DNA from: Blepharisma japonicum
Taxonomy: Eukaryota > Ciliophora > Heterotrichea > Heterotrichida > Blepharismidae
DNA: 64,000 nucleotides
Direction: 5' to 3'
NCBI GenBank assembly: GCA_949751835.1
Contig: CATKHK010000083.1
Location: 1 to 64,000, forward strand
Shown one piece after another: positions 54,713 to 64,000 of this stretch. The notes beneath the pieces are model-generated. The model was not told where the DNA came from, made no database searches, and saw nothing but the letters and a program-made list of their open reading frames with translations. Position 1 is the stretch's first letter, and the number at the start of each line of letters is the position of its first letter. A program made the translations under genes and the position numbers.

Positions 54713-56179
54713 TTATATGTAGAGAATTCTACCATCAGCGTATTCTCTGTATTTTGTACCATCTGGCATTGTGACTTCTTTGTGTCCTCCAGGATGAATT
54801 AAGATTTTCTCTCCATCTATTTTGGTAATGCACCGAGTGCTGTCAGAAAACGTCGTTTCTTCTTCTCCATCAGCACTAATTCTTCGGACGGTCCCATCTA
54901 TATAAGTTATTTTTTTATTTCCATTAGGATAATGCTTTTCTATTTGGCCGTCGTTGAATTTTATAATTTCCATTGAATTCGGAAAAATTGTGTGGATTGC
55001 TGAATGTTTGGCATAAAAATATACAATTTTTCCGTCAGGAAATACTTGTTTAATATCTTCATTATCTAGAAAAACCACTGAATATCCATTTGGATACACC
55101 TCTTTTCTCCCTCCGCTAGGAAACGTGATTTCTTTATGCCCAGATTCGTATGCTTTTAAAACTTTTCCATCTGGAGTTGTTTGTTGTGAAATTACAGGGA
55201 TTGCTTCAGAATATTCAGGAGTTGAAATAGGCTCACTGGGGTCTAAACCTTTATAAGCTTCGAAACTTTGCTTATAGCTGTGATTAGAAACAATTGAGTT
55301 GTTATTTATTTCTTTTTTTTCTGCCACTTTTTGGGTTTCCTGTGTCCTTTTAACTTCATAACTCGGATTATTTATTATTTGTGGCTGATCTTTTTGTGCT
55401 TCTTCCTTTAAAATCTGCATTTTTTTAATTTGATCCTGCAGTTCTGCTTGTCTTTTCTTAGCATCTTCAAGCTGTTTTACAGCTCTTTCTTTATTCATTT
55501 TATACCTCATATTCCTCTGTTTATCTTCTTCTTGATATTTATTAAGCGTCTGTGTCAAGCTCTCTATTTCATCCCTTTCTTTTTTATTAGGAAAATTAGC
55601 TAATACTTTTTGGTTTCTTTCATGGACTTTTAGTTCTTGTTTTAATTTCATTTGTTCGCTCTCGTAAACTTTTTCGACTTCTTCTTGGACACTTATCTTG
55701 ATTTTTTCGAAGTCTTCGACTTCTTTTTGATATTGATTTTGTTTTTCTTCATACAAAATTTTAGATCTTTTAAGCTGATCACTGTCTTTTCTGAATTTTT
55801 GGATCTCATAATTTAATTCTTCGATTTTACTTGATAAAAGATCTTTTAGCATTGTTTCTTGGTCTTCTTCTTTTGCAACAGGTGGAAGCTCAGTTTTTGG
55901 TTTTATATTAAAATATTTTTGAGCGATTTTCCCTACTTTTGGAGCTTGAATTTGTGGCTGCTCAGCAACAACTTTACTGTCATTTTGCTTAGGTTTTACG
56001 ATTTCTGGCTTTTCATCTTTATATTGAATCTCAGTCTGTAAATCTCCTCACGCTTCATTTTCTGGTGATTCATGAAGATACCGTGAAGGGTTATATTCAG
56101 GCTCTGATTCATCTATACTTTCCCTTAGCATGCTCTCAAAAGCTTTGTCAAATAAAGACCCAGACGATTTTTTATACAT
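54713..56179 (-). CDS. SAS4: SAS-4 / CPAP centriole-assembly protein
   Basis: 488 aa from ATG 56179, one TGA-Trp. The C-terminal third (about 320-488) is the TCP10/CPAP G-box domain, a chain of beta hairpins with repeated Pro-Asn/Asp-Gly turns (TPDGKVLKAYESGHKE, YPNGNKKITYIDGTVRR, MPDGTKYREY). Upstream is a coiled coil (about 115-275) and a short acidic N-terminus. The G-box binds STIL/Ana2, and SAS-4 sets centriole length and recruits microtubules. The protein is far shorter than human CPAP; no tubulin-binding PN2-3-like segment is obvious. The gene is divergent from the FAM136A-like gene with only 40 bp between start codons. Confidence 0.88.
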
Positions 56180-56219
56180 AATTTAAATATAAAGAATATG
56201 AAAACCATGATATAAATAT

Positions 56220-56699
56220 ATGGAGGAAAGAGATATCAATGAATTCAAGTCGAGTCCATTTGATAAAAATCTTTTGGAAGGAGCTAACGAGATTAAGAAT
56301 TGCGCAAAAAATTTAGTAGAAAGATTGGAAATTCCTTATAGGGTTTTATTAGTGATTTTTAATTAGAAATCAGCATTTGAGTGCAGCAGAGATTGCTTTT
56401 CAGTGGAAAATTATGAACTGAAAGAGTCTTTTGCGTGCAAGAATAAGTGTTTTAGCGGTCTTGAAGCTTTAAAAAAGGACCAGGAAGCAAGTTTTGCGCA
56501 ATTTGATGTAAAAGAAATTTAGACTGCCCTTAATCTTTGTTTTCACTCATGCACAAAACAAAAGAGAAAAACCCCTTATTTATCAAATGAAGCAGTTTTA
56601 TGCTATAGAGACTGTATGAGAAGAGGGCAGAAGTCTTTAAGCAATATGGAAGAGCATTTTGCTTCTCTCTATTCCCAATACACAGACACTCGTTGGTAA
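56220..56699 (+). CDS. FAM136A: FAM136A-like mitochondrial protein
   Basis: 149 aa from three exons (56220-56351, 56367-56507, 56523-56699) with two 15-nt introns. Four C-x3-C motifs are in order: CSRDC, CKNKC, CFHSC and CYRDC. This is the pattern and spacing of FAM136A (about 138 aa), a protein of the mitochondrial intermembrane space whose paired cysteines form disulphides. Each exon restores one or more of these motifs in frame, which proves the introns. Function in the family is poorly known. It is too broken up by introns to appear in a plain ORF search. Confidence 0.8.
56352..56366 (+). other. 15-nt intron (FAM136A-like gene, first)
   Basis: GTGATTTTTAATTAG; starts GTG. A 24-nt alternative beginning GTTTTATTAG upstream would also keep the frame. 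Confidence 0.75.
56508..56522 (+). other. 15-nt intron (FAM136A-like gene, second)
   Basis: GTAAAAGAAATTTAG; phase 0; connects the second and third C-x3-C motifs. Confidence 0.85.
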
Positions 56700-56753
56700 T
56701 TTCTTAATAAAAATCAAATATTAAAATAAAATGTGAATATTCTAGTAAAATTA

Positions 56754-58133
56754 ATGTCTGCTGAAAATACCTCGAAGAAACCTCATGACCAAAAAACCAA
56801 CTGAAAGCCATTGCCTTATATTGATCAATCTAAGTTTACTCTTAATAAAAATTCAACCCAATCATATTTTGAGCGTAAACTTGGTCCTGGTACTTATTGT
56901 CCAAAAATGCCTGAATTAAGCCAAAGTTTCACATTTTCAATTTCCCCAAGATTTACATTTGAGACAAGAATAGAAAAAATAGTTCAAAAAATCCAAAATC
57001 AATCTAGAGAGAAAAGCTGTAAATCAGAAGAACGATTTAGAACTAATTTAGATCTCTCATTGTTTACACCTGAAAGAAAACTTGATTTAATTAAAGAAAA
57101 ATCAAAAAAAGCATCTCTTAAAGAGCTGATAACTAAAAAAGCAAAAGTTTGGATAGAAAAAGTCAAAAAAAGCAGGAGAGAAAAAAGTTTTGAAGAAAAA
57201 TTCAAAAAGTTTGAATTCAGAAAGCACGTTCGGGATGCAATTGATATAAAAAAGAGCTGGATAATTTTAATAGCACATTTAGCGATAATACAGAATTATA
57301 AAGCTAAGTTCGAGGATGAATCTAATAGGATTTTCCAATTACAGAGAAGATTAAAGCTGTTTACTATTTTAGTTAGATGAATTGGAAGACTGAAAATTGC
57401 TCTAAGATACGCAAGGGAAAGAAATGCTCGCAAAAAATTAAGAACAATTTTGCGCCCTTACTTAGTGATTTGAAGGATAAAAAGACGAGAGAAATTCCTT
57501 ATGTGTGTTACCCGGACTATTGAAATATGCCTTGGTAGAAGTGAAATTGGCAGAATTGCTTCGTTTTGGGTATTAAAAATAATTTTAATACAAAGGACCT
57601 ATAGAAAATGAAGACCTATCCACTATGCAAGACTAAAAGCTTTGCAGACCATGTGAAATAAATTAATAAAAACTAGGAAACCTGAAATAAGATCTACAGT
57701 TGAGACTTTTGGGTGAAGATATGTTAGGATATATTTAAGGGAAAAAACAAAAGAATATTTAGAGAGAAAATCTAGGAAAAATGAAAATCAGCAACAAGGA
57801 AATGATAATAAACCTTTATTTTTGTCTATTTATCAGGATAAGAAAGAAATTAAAAATCTTATCGCAAAAGCCACAGCTGAAATTGAACAAAAATCACAAG
57901 CGAATAGTCCAATTAATAAAAAAAATGTGCCAATAAAAAAAGAAGATAAAAAAAATCCAGTCAGAAGCTCAGTTAGAAAAGCGACTGTAAGAAGTATGAA
58001 ACCAAGGAGAAGCACATTTAATGATTCACTTCTGCTAAAAGGTCCATTTACAACCATGGCAAGAGATGCTGCTGGAGAATCAGTTCTTTTAGAAGTTCAT
58101 GAAGTCAGGCCAAGAGGGAGATCAAAAAGATAA
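56754..58133 (+). CDS. Very basic protein with GPGxY motif
   Basis: 459 aa in one exon with about nine TGA-Trp codons, most in the middle third. Near the N-terminus is KLGPGTYCPK, the core of the SHIPPO/STPGR repeat seen in axonemal microtubule inner proteins, here apparently once. Residues about 110-370 are extremely basic and helical (many Arg/Lys with Trp spaced through, resembling degenerate IQ or microtubule-binding helices). The tail is disordered with RRSTFND and GRSKR. A microtubule or calmodulin-binding role is an inference. No known family matched by eye. Confidence 0.7.
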
Positions 58134-58214
58134 TTTTACTATAGTTTGTGAATTATTTTTAAAAATAAATTATATTAATTCTAATTTCTAAAATATATTT
58201 TCATTTAAATTAAT

Positions 58215-61200
58215 TTATGAAACTCCTGTTTTCTTGACGTTTGCTTCCCCCATAAATTCTTTGTATATGCCTGAAAACATCGACATTATTTCTTTATAAT
58301 TATTCCTTATTAGCAAAATCCCTGCTTTAGAATTCATTTGGCTTAATTCTATACTCATTTTTTTCTTCTGCTCCTCTTCTTCGTGATATTTCTAAATAGA
58401 TATTACTCTCTGAGCAATAATAGCTTCTTTTTCAATTTGCCTTTTTTTCTTGCTTCTTCAAACTCTCTGTATCATTCTTGCTGCAGTATCCATTTTTAGA
58501 TTCGTATTTGTTGCCTCTTCATGCTTCCTTCTATAATTATCATATGATGATTTTATATCTCTTAATTCTTCTTGCAGATTTGATAATTCTTTTTCTTGAG
58601 CTTTTATTTTTTTACAATTTGCAGCAATTTCCGTATCTTTTCCAGTGATTGCTTTTCGATTTTCCATTTTCATTCGTTCAACAGATACTTTTAGCATAAG
58701 ATTTTCGTGCTTTGAAGCGCTAATTTCAGCTGACAATTCTTTTTTACTTTCTTGGAGCTCATTTTGTGCATCTTCTATTTGTTTTTGCTTATTTCGGATT
58801 TCCTTTTCTTTATCAGAGATAATTTTTTCAATCTGCTTATTTTTATTTTCTAAATCTTCAATCTTTTGTTGGAATTCTTCATTTATTTTTGCAACTTTCT
58901 GATTTTCATATAATTTCTGCTCTAAATTTTTCTCTGTTTTTCGAAGTTGCTGTGCAATGTTTTCATTATATGCTTTGATCGAAGTGTTTTCATCTTCAAG
59001 AGTTTTCTTTATAGTCCTAAGTTCTTCAATGATTTCAGCTTGTTTTTCACCATTTTCTCGCTCTATTTCCAGATTTTCTTTCATTTCTCGATTCAATTTC
59101 ATTAGTGTATTAAATTCTTGATTAAGATTTTCAAAATCATTGCTGAGCTTTATAATTTCTAAGTCTTTAGTATTTATTTCTTTATTTTTAATTTCCAGAT
59201 ATTTTTCTAATTCAATTATTTTAGCATCAAGATCTGAAACTGACTGTTTTAATAATAAGATTTCACTTTTATTTGCATTTAATTTTGCTGTAAGAATAGA
59301 GTTTTCTTCTTTAAGTGATTGGAGTTCTGAATTAGTTCGAAATAGATTTTCTTTTAGTCTTAATGACTCTGCAGTTGCAGATTCCAAATCTTCTCCAAGT
59401 TTCTTGGTATATATTTTGTTTTTCATAGCTTCAATATCTTTAGTATTTATTTCTTTATTTTTATTATCCAAAGTTTTTTCTGCTTCAATTAGTTTACCAT
59501 TAAGCTCAGAAATCGATTGTTTAAATAATAAGATTTCATTTTTATATTCATTTATTTTTGCAATATGTTCATAGTTTTCTTCTTTAAACGATTTTAGTTC
59601 TGATATCGTTCCAAATAAATTTTCTTTTAGCTTTAGAGACTCTTCGTTAGCAGATTCCAAATCATCCTCTAACTTTTTTATATGCATTATGCTTTTGCTT
59701 ATTTCTTCATTTCTCATTCCTAACTCATTTTCTGCTTCAATCCTTTTGGCATCAACCTCAGAAGAAGAGAGCTTTATATGCGAAATTTCCCTTTCTTTTT
59801 CATTTATTTTTGATATAAGCATAGAGTTTTCCTCCTTGAGCGATTTCATTTCTGAATTTATCCTAGCTAAATTGTCTTTTAATTTTAAAGACTCTGCATT
59901 ACCAGACTCTAAGTCTGTTTCTAGTTTTTTTATATATAATGAATTTTTCAAAATGTCAGCAGCTTTCGAGTTTATTTCTTTATTTTTAATTTCCAAAGTA
60001 TTTTCTGTTTCAATCTGTTTGATATTGAGCTCAGAAACCGAAAGTTTTAATAATGAGATTTCATTATTATTTTCGTTTAATTTAGAGACATGCAGAGAGT
60101 TCTCTTCTTTAACAGATATAAGCTCTGAATTGATATCAGCTAAATTTTCTTTTAATTTGTTTGACTCTTTCATGGCAGATTCCAAATCTTGCTCTAGCCT
60201 TTTTATATATATTGAATTTTTCAAAATGTCTGAAGCTTTCGAATTTATTTCTTTATTATTAAATTCCAAAGTATTTTCTATTTCCATCTTTTTGGCTTCA
60301 AGCTCTGAAATTGAACTTTTTAATAAATAGATTTCATTTTTATTTTCATTTATTTTTGAAGAAAGTGATGAGTTTTCTTCTTCAGCTAATTGCAATTTCG
60401 AATTAGTTTCAGATAAATTTTCTTTTAGCTTTCTTGACTCTTCTATAGAAAATTCTAATTCTTCTTCTACTTTTTTTATATATGCTTTATTTTTTGTAAT
60501 TTCATCATCTTTGGCTTTTATTTCTTTGCTTTTAGCATCTAAAATTTTTTCAGCTTCAATCCTTTGGGCATTGAGGTCAGAAACAGAGATTTTCAATAAT
60601 GATATTTCATTTTTATTTTCATTTATTTTTGTGATAAGCATAGAATTTTCTTCTCTAGCTGATTGCAGATCTGAATTAACTCCACATAAATTTTCTTTTA
60701 ACTTTAGAGACTCTGCATTAGAAGATTCCAAATCTTCTTCAAGTCTTTGTATATTTATTTTATTTTTCACAATTTCATCATCTTTAGTAATTATTTCTTT
60801 ATTTTTATTTTCCAAAATATTTTCTGCTTCAGTTCTTTTGGTTTCGAGGTCAGATATGGAAATTTTTAATGATGAGATTTCATTTTTATTTTCATTTATT
60901 TTTTGAGTAAGCAAAGAGTTTTCTTCTTTAAGTGATTTAAGCTCTGAATTAGCTTCAAGTAAATTTTCTTTTAACTTTAGAGATTCTGAATTAGCAGATG
61001 TCAAATCCTCTTCAACTTTTTTTAAATATCTTATACTTTCTTCATTTTCAATAATAATTTTTTCTTTTTCACTTTCAATTAAGGAGTATTTTTTAGACAA
61101 AGAATCCAATTTATCAATTAGTTGAGATCTGTCTTTCATCATTTCTAATTTCTCATTTGTAAGAAATTCTATATTTTGCTTAAATTTTTCTCGGGAGTCT

Positions 61201-64000
61201 GCTTGTTCAGAATCTTTTAATTTTAGCTTCTCTTCATAATACCTTTTATTAGCTTCAATTTCTACTTCTTTCTGCTGAAGCTCTTCACCAAGCATTTCAG
61301 AATTGTATTTTTCTTTATTTATTGAAGACTTTAAACTTTCAAGCTCAATCTTGTAATTATTACATATAGTTTCGATTTCTTCTACTAAATTTTTCACTTT
61401 GCCGCTTCTTGATTCAGTGATTTTATTTCTAAAATTTGCTGTTGATTCTAAATTATCTAATTGAAATTTGTTTTGATTTTCAATAAAATCCTCTATATTT
61501 TTATTTTTATTTTCCAATCCTTCAATTTTTTTTTGGAAATCTCCATTTATTTTTGTTAATTCTTCATTTTCAGAAATTTTTTTCTCTAAATTTTTTTCTG
61601 TTTTTTGGAATTGCTGTGTAATGTTTTCATTAGTTTCTTTAGTAGAATTGTTTTCATCTTCAAGATTTTTCTTTATAGTAGTAAGATCTTCAATGATTTC
61701 AGCTTGTTTTTCACCATTTTCTCGTTCTATTTCAAGATTTTCTTTCATTTCGCGATTCAATTTCATTAGAGTTTTATATTCTTGGTTAAGATTTTCAAAA
61801 TCTTTGCTTAGCTTCATATTTTCTGAGTCTTTAGCATTTATTTCTTTATTTTTAATTTCCAAATTTTTTTCTGCTTCAATTTTTTTGATTTCAAGATCTG
61901 AAACTGACTGTTTTAATAATGAGATTTCGCTTTTATTTGCATTTAATTTTGCTGTAAGAGTAGAGTTTTCTTCTTTAAGTGATTGGAGTTCTGAATTAGT
62001 TCCAAAAAGATTTTCTTTTAGTCTTAATGACTCTGCAGTTGCAGATTCCAAATCTTCTTCTAATTTTTTTATGTATTTCACATTCTCTTCGTTTTCAACA
62101 GAAATTTTTGCTTTATCTCTAACAATAAATGATGTTTTTTTAGATAAAGAATCCAATTTATCAATAAGCTGAGATCGATCTTTCAATATTTCTACTTTCT
62201 CTTTTGCAAGGAATTCTATATTTTGCTCAAGTTTTGCAACTGTTTCAGCATGCTCAGAATCTTTGTTATTTAATTGTTCTTCGTAAGCTTTTTTATTTGC
62301 TTCAATTTCCATTTCTTTTTGTTGCAATTTTTCACTTATCGTCTCAGAATTACTTTTTTCTTTATTTATTGAAGATTTTAGATTTTCAAGCTCAATTTTG
62401 TGGTTATTGCACAAAATTTCTATTTCTTCTCTTAAATCTTTAATTTCGCTGTCCTTGGCTTTACTTTGTCTCTCTCTAGTTATTAATTCTTTTTTAGCTT
62501 TTTCAAGAACTTTAGAATAATCATTCATTTTGGATTTTATGGCTTGATTAATTTTTGCATTAATTCCTTCTTTAAGCATATTAAATTCTTTCCCACTGGC
62601 AAGCAGTTCATTCCTCAAGGCTTGTGAAAGCTCTTTTATTCCTTTCAAATTTATTTTCTTCAAACTCTTATTAACCTTTGCCTTTGTTGCTTCTAATTGG
62701 AGGGCTAAAAGTCTCGCATCTTCTTTAGTTTCTTTTAAATTTTCATTCAAAAGATGATTTTTTTCTTTTTCTGAGGCCAATTTCTTTTTGCTTTCATCTA
62801 TTTGATTTGATAATTCAGATATCCTGAACTGTCGATCATTATTCTCAGCCTCAAACTCAGTTTTGCTTTTTTTAACCTCATCTCTTAAAGACCTATTTTT
62901 ATTTTTTAATTCAATAATCTCATTTCTCATTTGATTGATATCTTGCTCTTGCTCAAGCATTAATTTATCAATTTCTTCTAAAAACGCTTTATGCTCGTCA
63001 TTTTTTTTATCCAATTTTGACTGATAATATGAATGGATTTTTTGAACCTCATTTTTTTTAAATTCATCAATCGCAGCTTGAGTGGATCCAGTTGATACCT
63101 GTTGGTTTTCTTGATTAAGTAGCTCAAGTCTTTCATTTTCACTTGTGAGAACTTCAATTTTTTCTTTAAGTTCCGTTATTTCTTCCATTAATTTTTGCTT
63201 GTCTATTATTCATAGATTTTCACCATCATTAAATTTATCAAGCTCAGCTTGCAGCTGAGCACACATAGCTCTATAGTCAACTTTTTTATTTATTTCAGGT
63301 CTATTTTCTACCTTCATTGCTCTAGAGCCAAACTGCAATGATGATATGCTTTCTTGAGCATGAGAAGAAGATGGCCCTATAGTAACGATTAAAGATGTTT
63401 TGGAATTTCCTCCTAAAGAGTCTTCTAATAAGCGTGTCAATTTAGAGTCACGAAAAGGGACATATTTTGCTTTTTTGTCTGCAAGTGCTTGAATACAGTT
63501 TCCTAAAGCTAACAATGCTAAGTTAATATTTTTCGCTTCATCAAGTCTGCTACCTACCGCTTTTGATTTTTTTACTCTTTCACTACCAGCTAAATCTACC
63601 AAATACAAAGTACTTCTAGTCATACTTTGATCAGGTGTTTCTCCTTGCTTTTCTAATGCTTCTAGCTCTTCTATTGTATATTTTTTTCTTTTTTCGAGTT
63701 TTACCATATAAACTGCATGAGATCTACTCGAATGAGAATTCATGCTTGTAAATGCTGTATTTCGGTTTCTGTCACCTATAACCATTAATTCCATGCATTC
63801 TTTGACAGTATTTACAGTGACCCATTGGACACCTGATAAATAAACCCCTTCGTCAGGGTCTTCTCTAATTTTCACTTGATTTTCATTGTCAGGAAATAAT
63901 AAGTCTTGTAGCATTTCCATATAAAGCTGGACAAAACCAACTTGTATTGAAAAGGTAAAGCCAGTATCTTCTTTTACGTGTTGAAAAATATGTTGAATTG
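58215..64000 (-). CDS. Giant kinesin with repetitive coiled-coil tail (5' end outside window)
   Basis: At least 1920 aa. Exons: 64000-58407 (continuing beyond the window) and 58391-58215, split by GTAATATCTATTTAG at 58392-58406. The visible part of the motor has SSRSH (switch I), DLAGSE (switch II), LALLALGNCIQAL and VPFRDSKLTRLLEDSLGGNSKT, all kinesin motor signatures. TGA-Trp at 63210-63212 links motor and tail. The tail is about 1570 residues of coiled coil built from repeats (see the repeat entries), ending in AARMIQRVWRSKKKRQ, an IQ-like calmodulin-binding motif whose Trp is TGA. Cargo and direction are unknown; the motor is N-terminal, so plus-end movement is likely. Confidence 0.9.
58392..58406 (-). 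other. 15-nt intron (kinesin)
   Basis: GTAATATCTATTTAG; phase 0; opens a 58-codon final exon after the IQ motif. Confidence 0.85.
59136..61016 (-). repeat. Seven tandem copies of a 91-residue coiled-coil unit
   Basis: Within the kinesin tail, seven units begin with forms of LEEDLESAN-ESLKLKENL and pass through KEENSxLxxKINENKNEIS and EAExxLExKNKEI. Units 2, 4, 5 and 7 count to exactly 91 residues (13 heptads) and unit 3 fits the same spacing; unit 6 is 84 (12 heptads). Numbering counts the separate copy at 61800-62063 as unit 1; unit 8 runs into another module. Nucleotide identity has drifted, so these are old duplications kept in register. Confidence 0.85.
61800..62063 (-). repeat. First, separate copy of the 91-residue unit
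   Basis: This copy (LEEDLESATAESLRLKENLFGTNSE...) is most like unit 8 at the other end of the array, sharing LTAKLNANKSEI. It sits in an A-B-C arrangement: A (62139-62417), B (here), C (about 61465-61800). The same A and C modules recur around the seven-copy array at 61089-61367 and about 58800-59136. Confidence 0.8.

Noticed and set aside
58407-58470. Possible frameshift in the A-rich run before the kinesin's last exon
   Set aside because: Counting the run as seven As and removing the 15-nt intron gives one continuous frame, so no frameshift is needed.
59136-61016. CRISPR-like array
   Set aside because: The regular repeats are protein-coding coiled-coil units with drifted DNA sequence, not identical repeats separated by unique spacers.
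59140-62172. Long Ser/Phe-rich frames on the plus strand opposite the kinesin tail
   Set aside because: They are the antisense shadow of the repeated coiled-coil codons and show no protein motif of their own.
1-64000. tRNA or rRNA genes, telomeric repeats
   Set aside because: No cloverleaf with a credible T-loop, no rRNA signature and no telomere-like tandem repeat was found by eye on either strand; a covariance-model scan would be decisive.

Overview
The window looks like macronuclear DNA from a heterotrich ciliate, most likely Blepharisma or a close relative. Two features read directly from the sequence support this. First, TGA falls inside more than half of the genes at positions where the protein family demands tryptophan (ADIW in the kinase, ILIDW in the cyclin, the IQ motif of the kinesin), while only TAA and TAG end genes. 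Second, open frames are joined by introns of only 15 or 16 nt that begin GTA or GTG and nearly all end TAG, with an A six bases from the 3' end in all sixteen. Stentor shares the tiny introns but uses the standard code. Genes are AT-rich and tightly packed, often 15-140 bp apart, on both strands. A plain ORF search breaks most genes at TGA; the models here are rejoined.

Layout. 1-1.1 kb: decayed retroelement-like zinc-knuckle sequence. 1.1-8.6 kb: cyclic-nucleotide-binding protein, Vti1 SNARE, Aurora-like kinase with a coiled-coil tail, METTL13-like methyltransferase and two hypothetical proteins. 8.7-16.7 kb: EFL1 GTPase, a coiled-coil protein, a mitochondrial i-AAA protease and an amino-acid transporter. 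17-25.3 kb: ABHD11-like hydrolase, two PAP2-fold phosphatases, a prenyl-diphosphate synthase and unrecognised proteins. 26-37 kb: POC1, coiled-coil proteins, a six-EF-hand protein, a B-type-like cyclin and a divergent USP. 37.6-48.7 kb: P4-ATPase flippase, Sec63, tRNA pseudouridine synthase, ribosomal protein uS8, a coiled-coil protein, another PAP2 phosphatase and Sec23. 49-53 kb: an accessory island with three tandem copies of a tetraspan family, one broken by a foldback (MITE-like) element, plus a degenerate cysteine-repeat gene. 53-64 kb: ankyrin-DHHC palmitoyltransferase, centriolar SAS-4/CPAP, FAM136A-like protein, a basic GPGxY-motif protein and a giant kinesin with internal 91-residue repeats, cut by the right edge.

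The genes are mainly housekeeping and cytoskeletal. POC1 and SAS-4 act in basal-body assembly, as expected for a heavily ciliated cell. The Aurora-like kinase, cyclin and kinesin point to division and microtubule functions. Sec63, Sec23, Vti1, the flippase and the DHHC enzyme serve the secretory pathway. No rRNA, tRNA, CRISPR or telomere was seen. The most unusual signals are the uniform mini-introns, the kinesin's heptad-exact repeats, the foldback element inside a tetraspan gene, and a mitochondrial presequence that is out of frame with the protease it should belong to.
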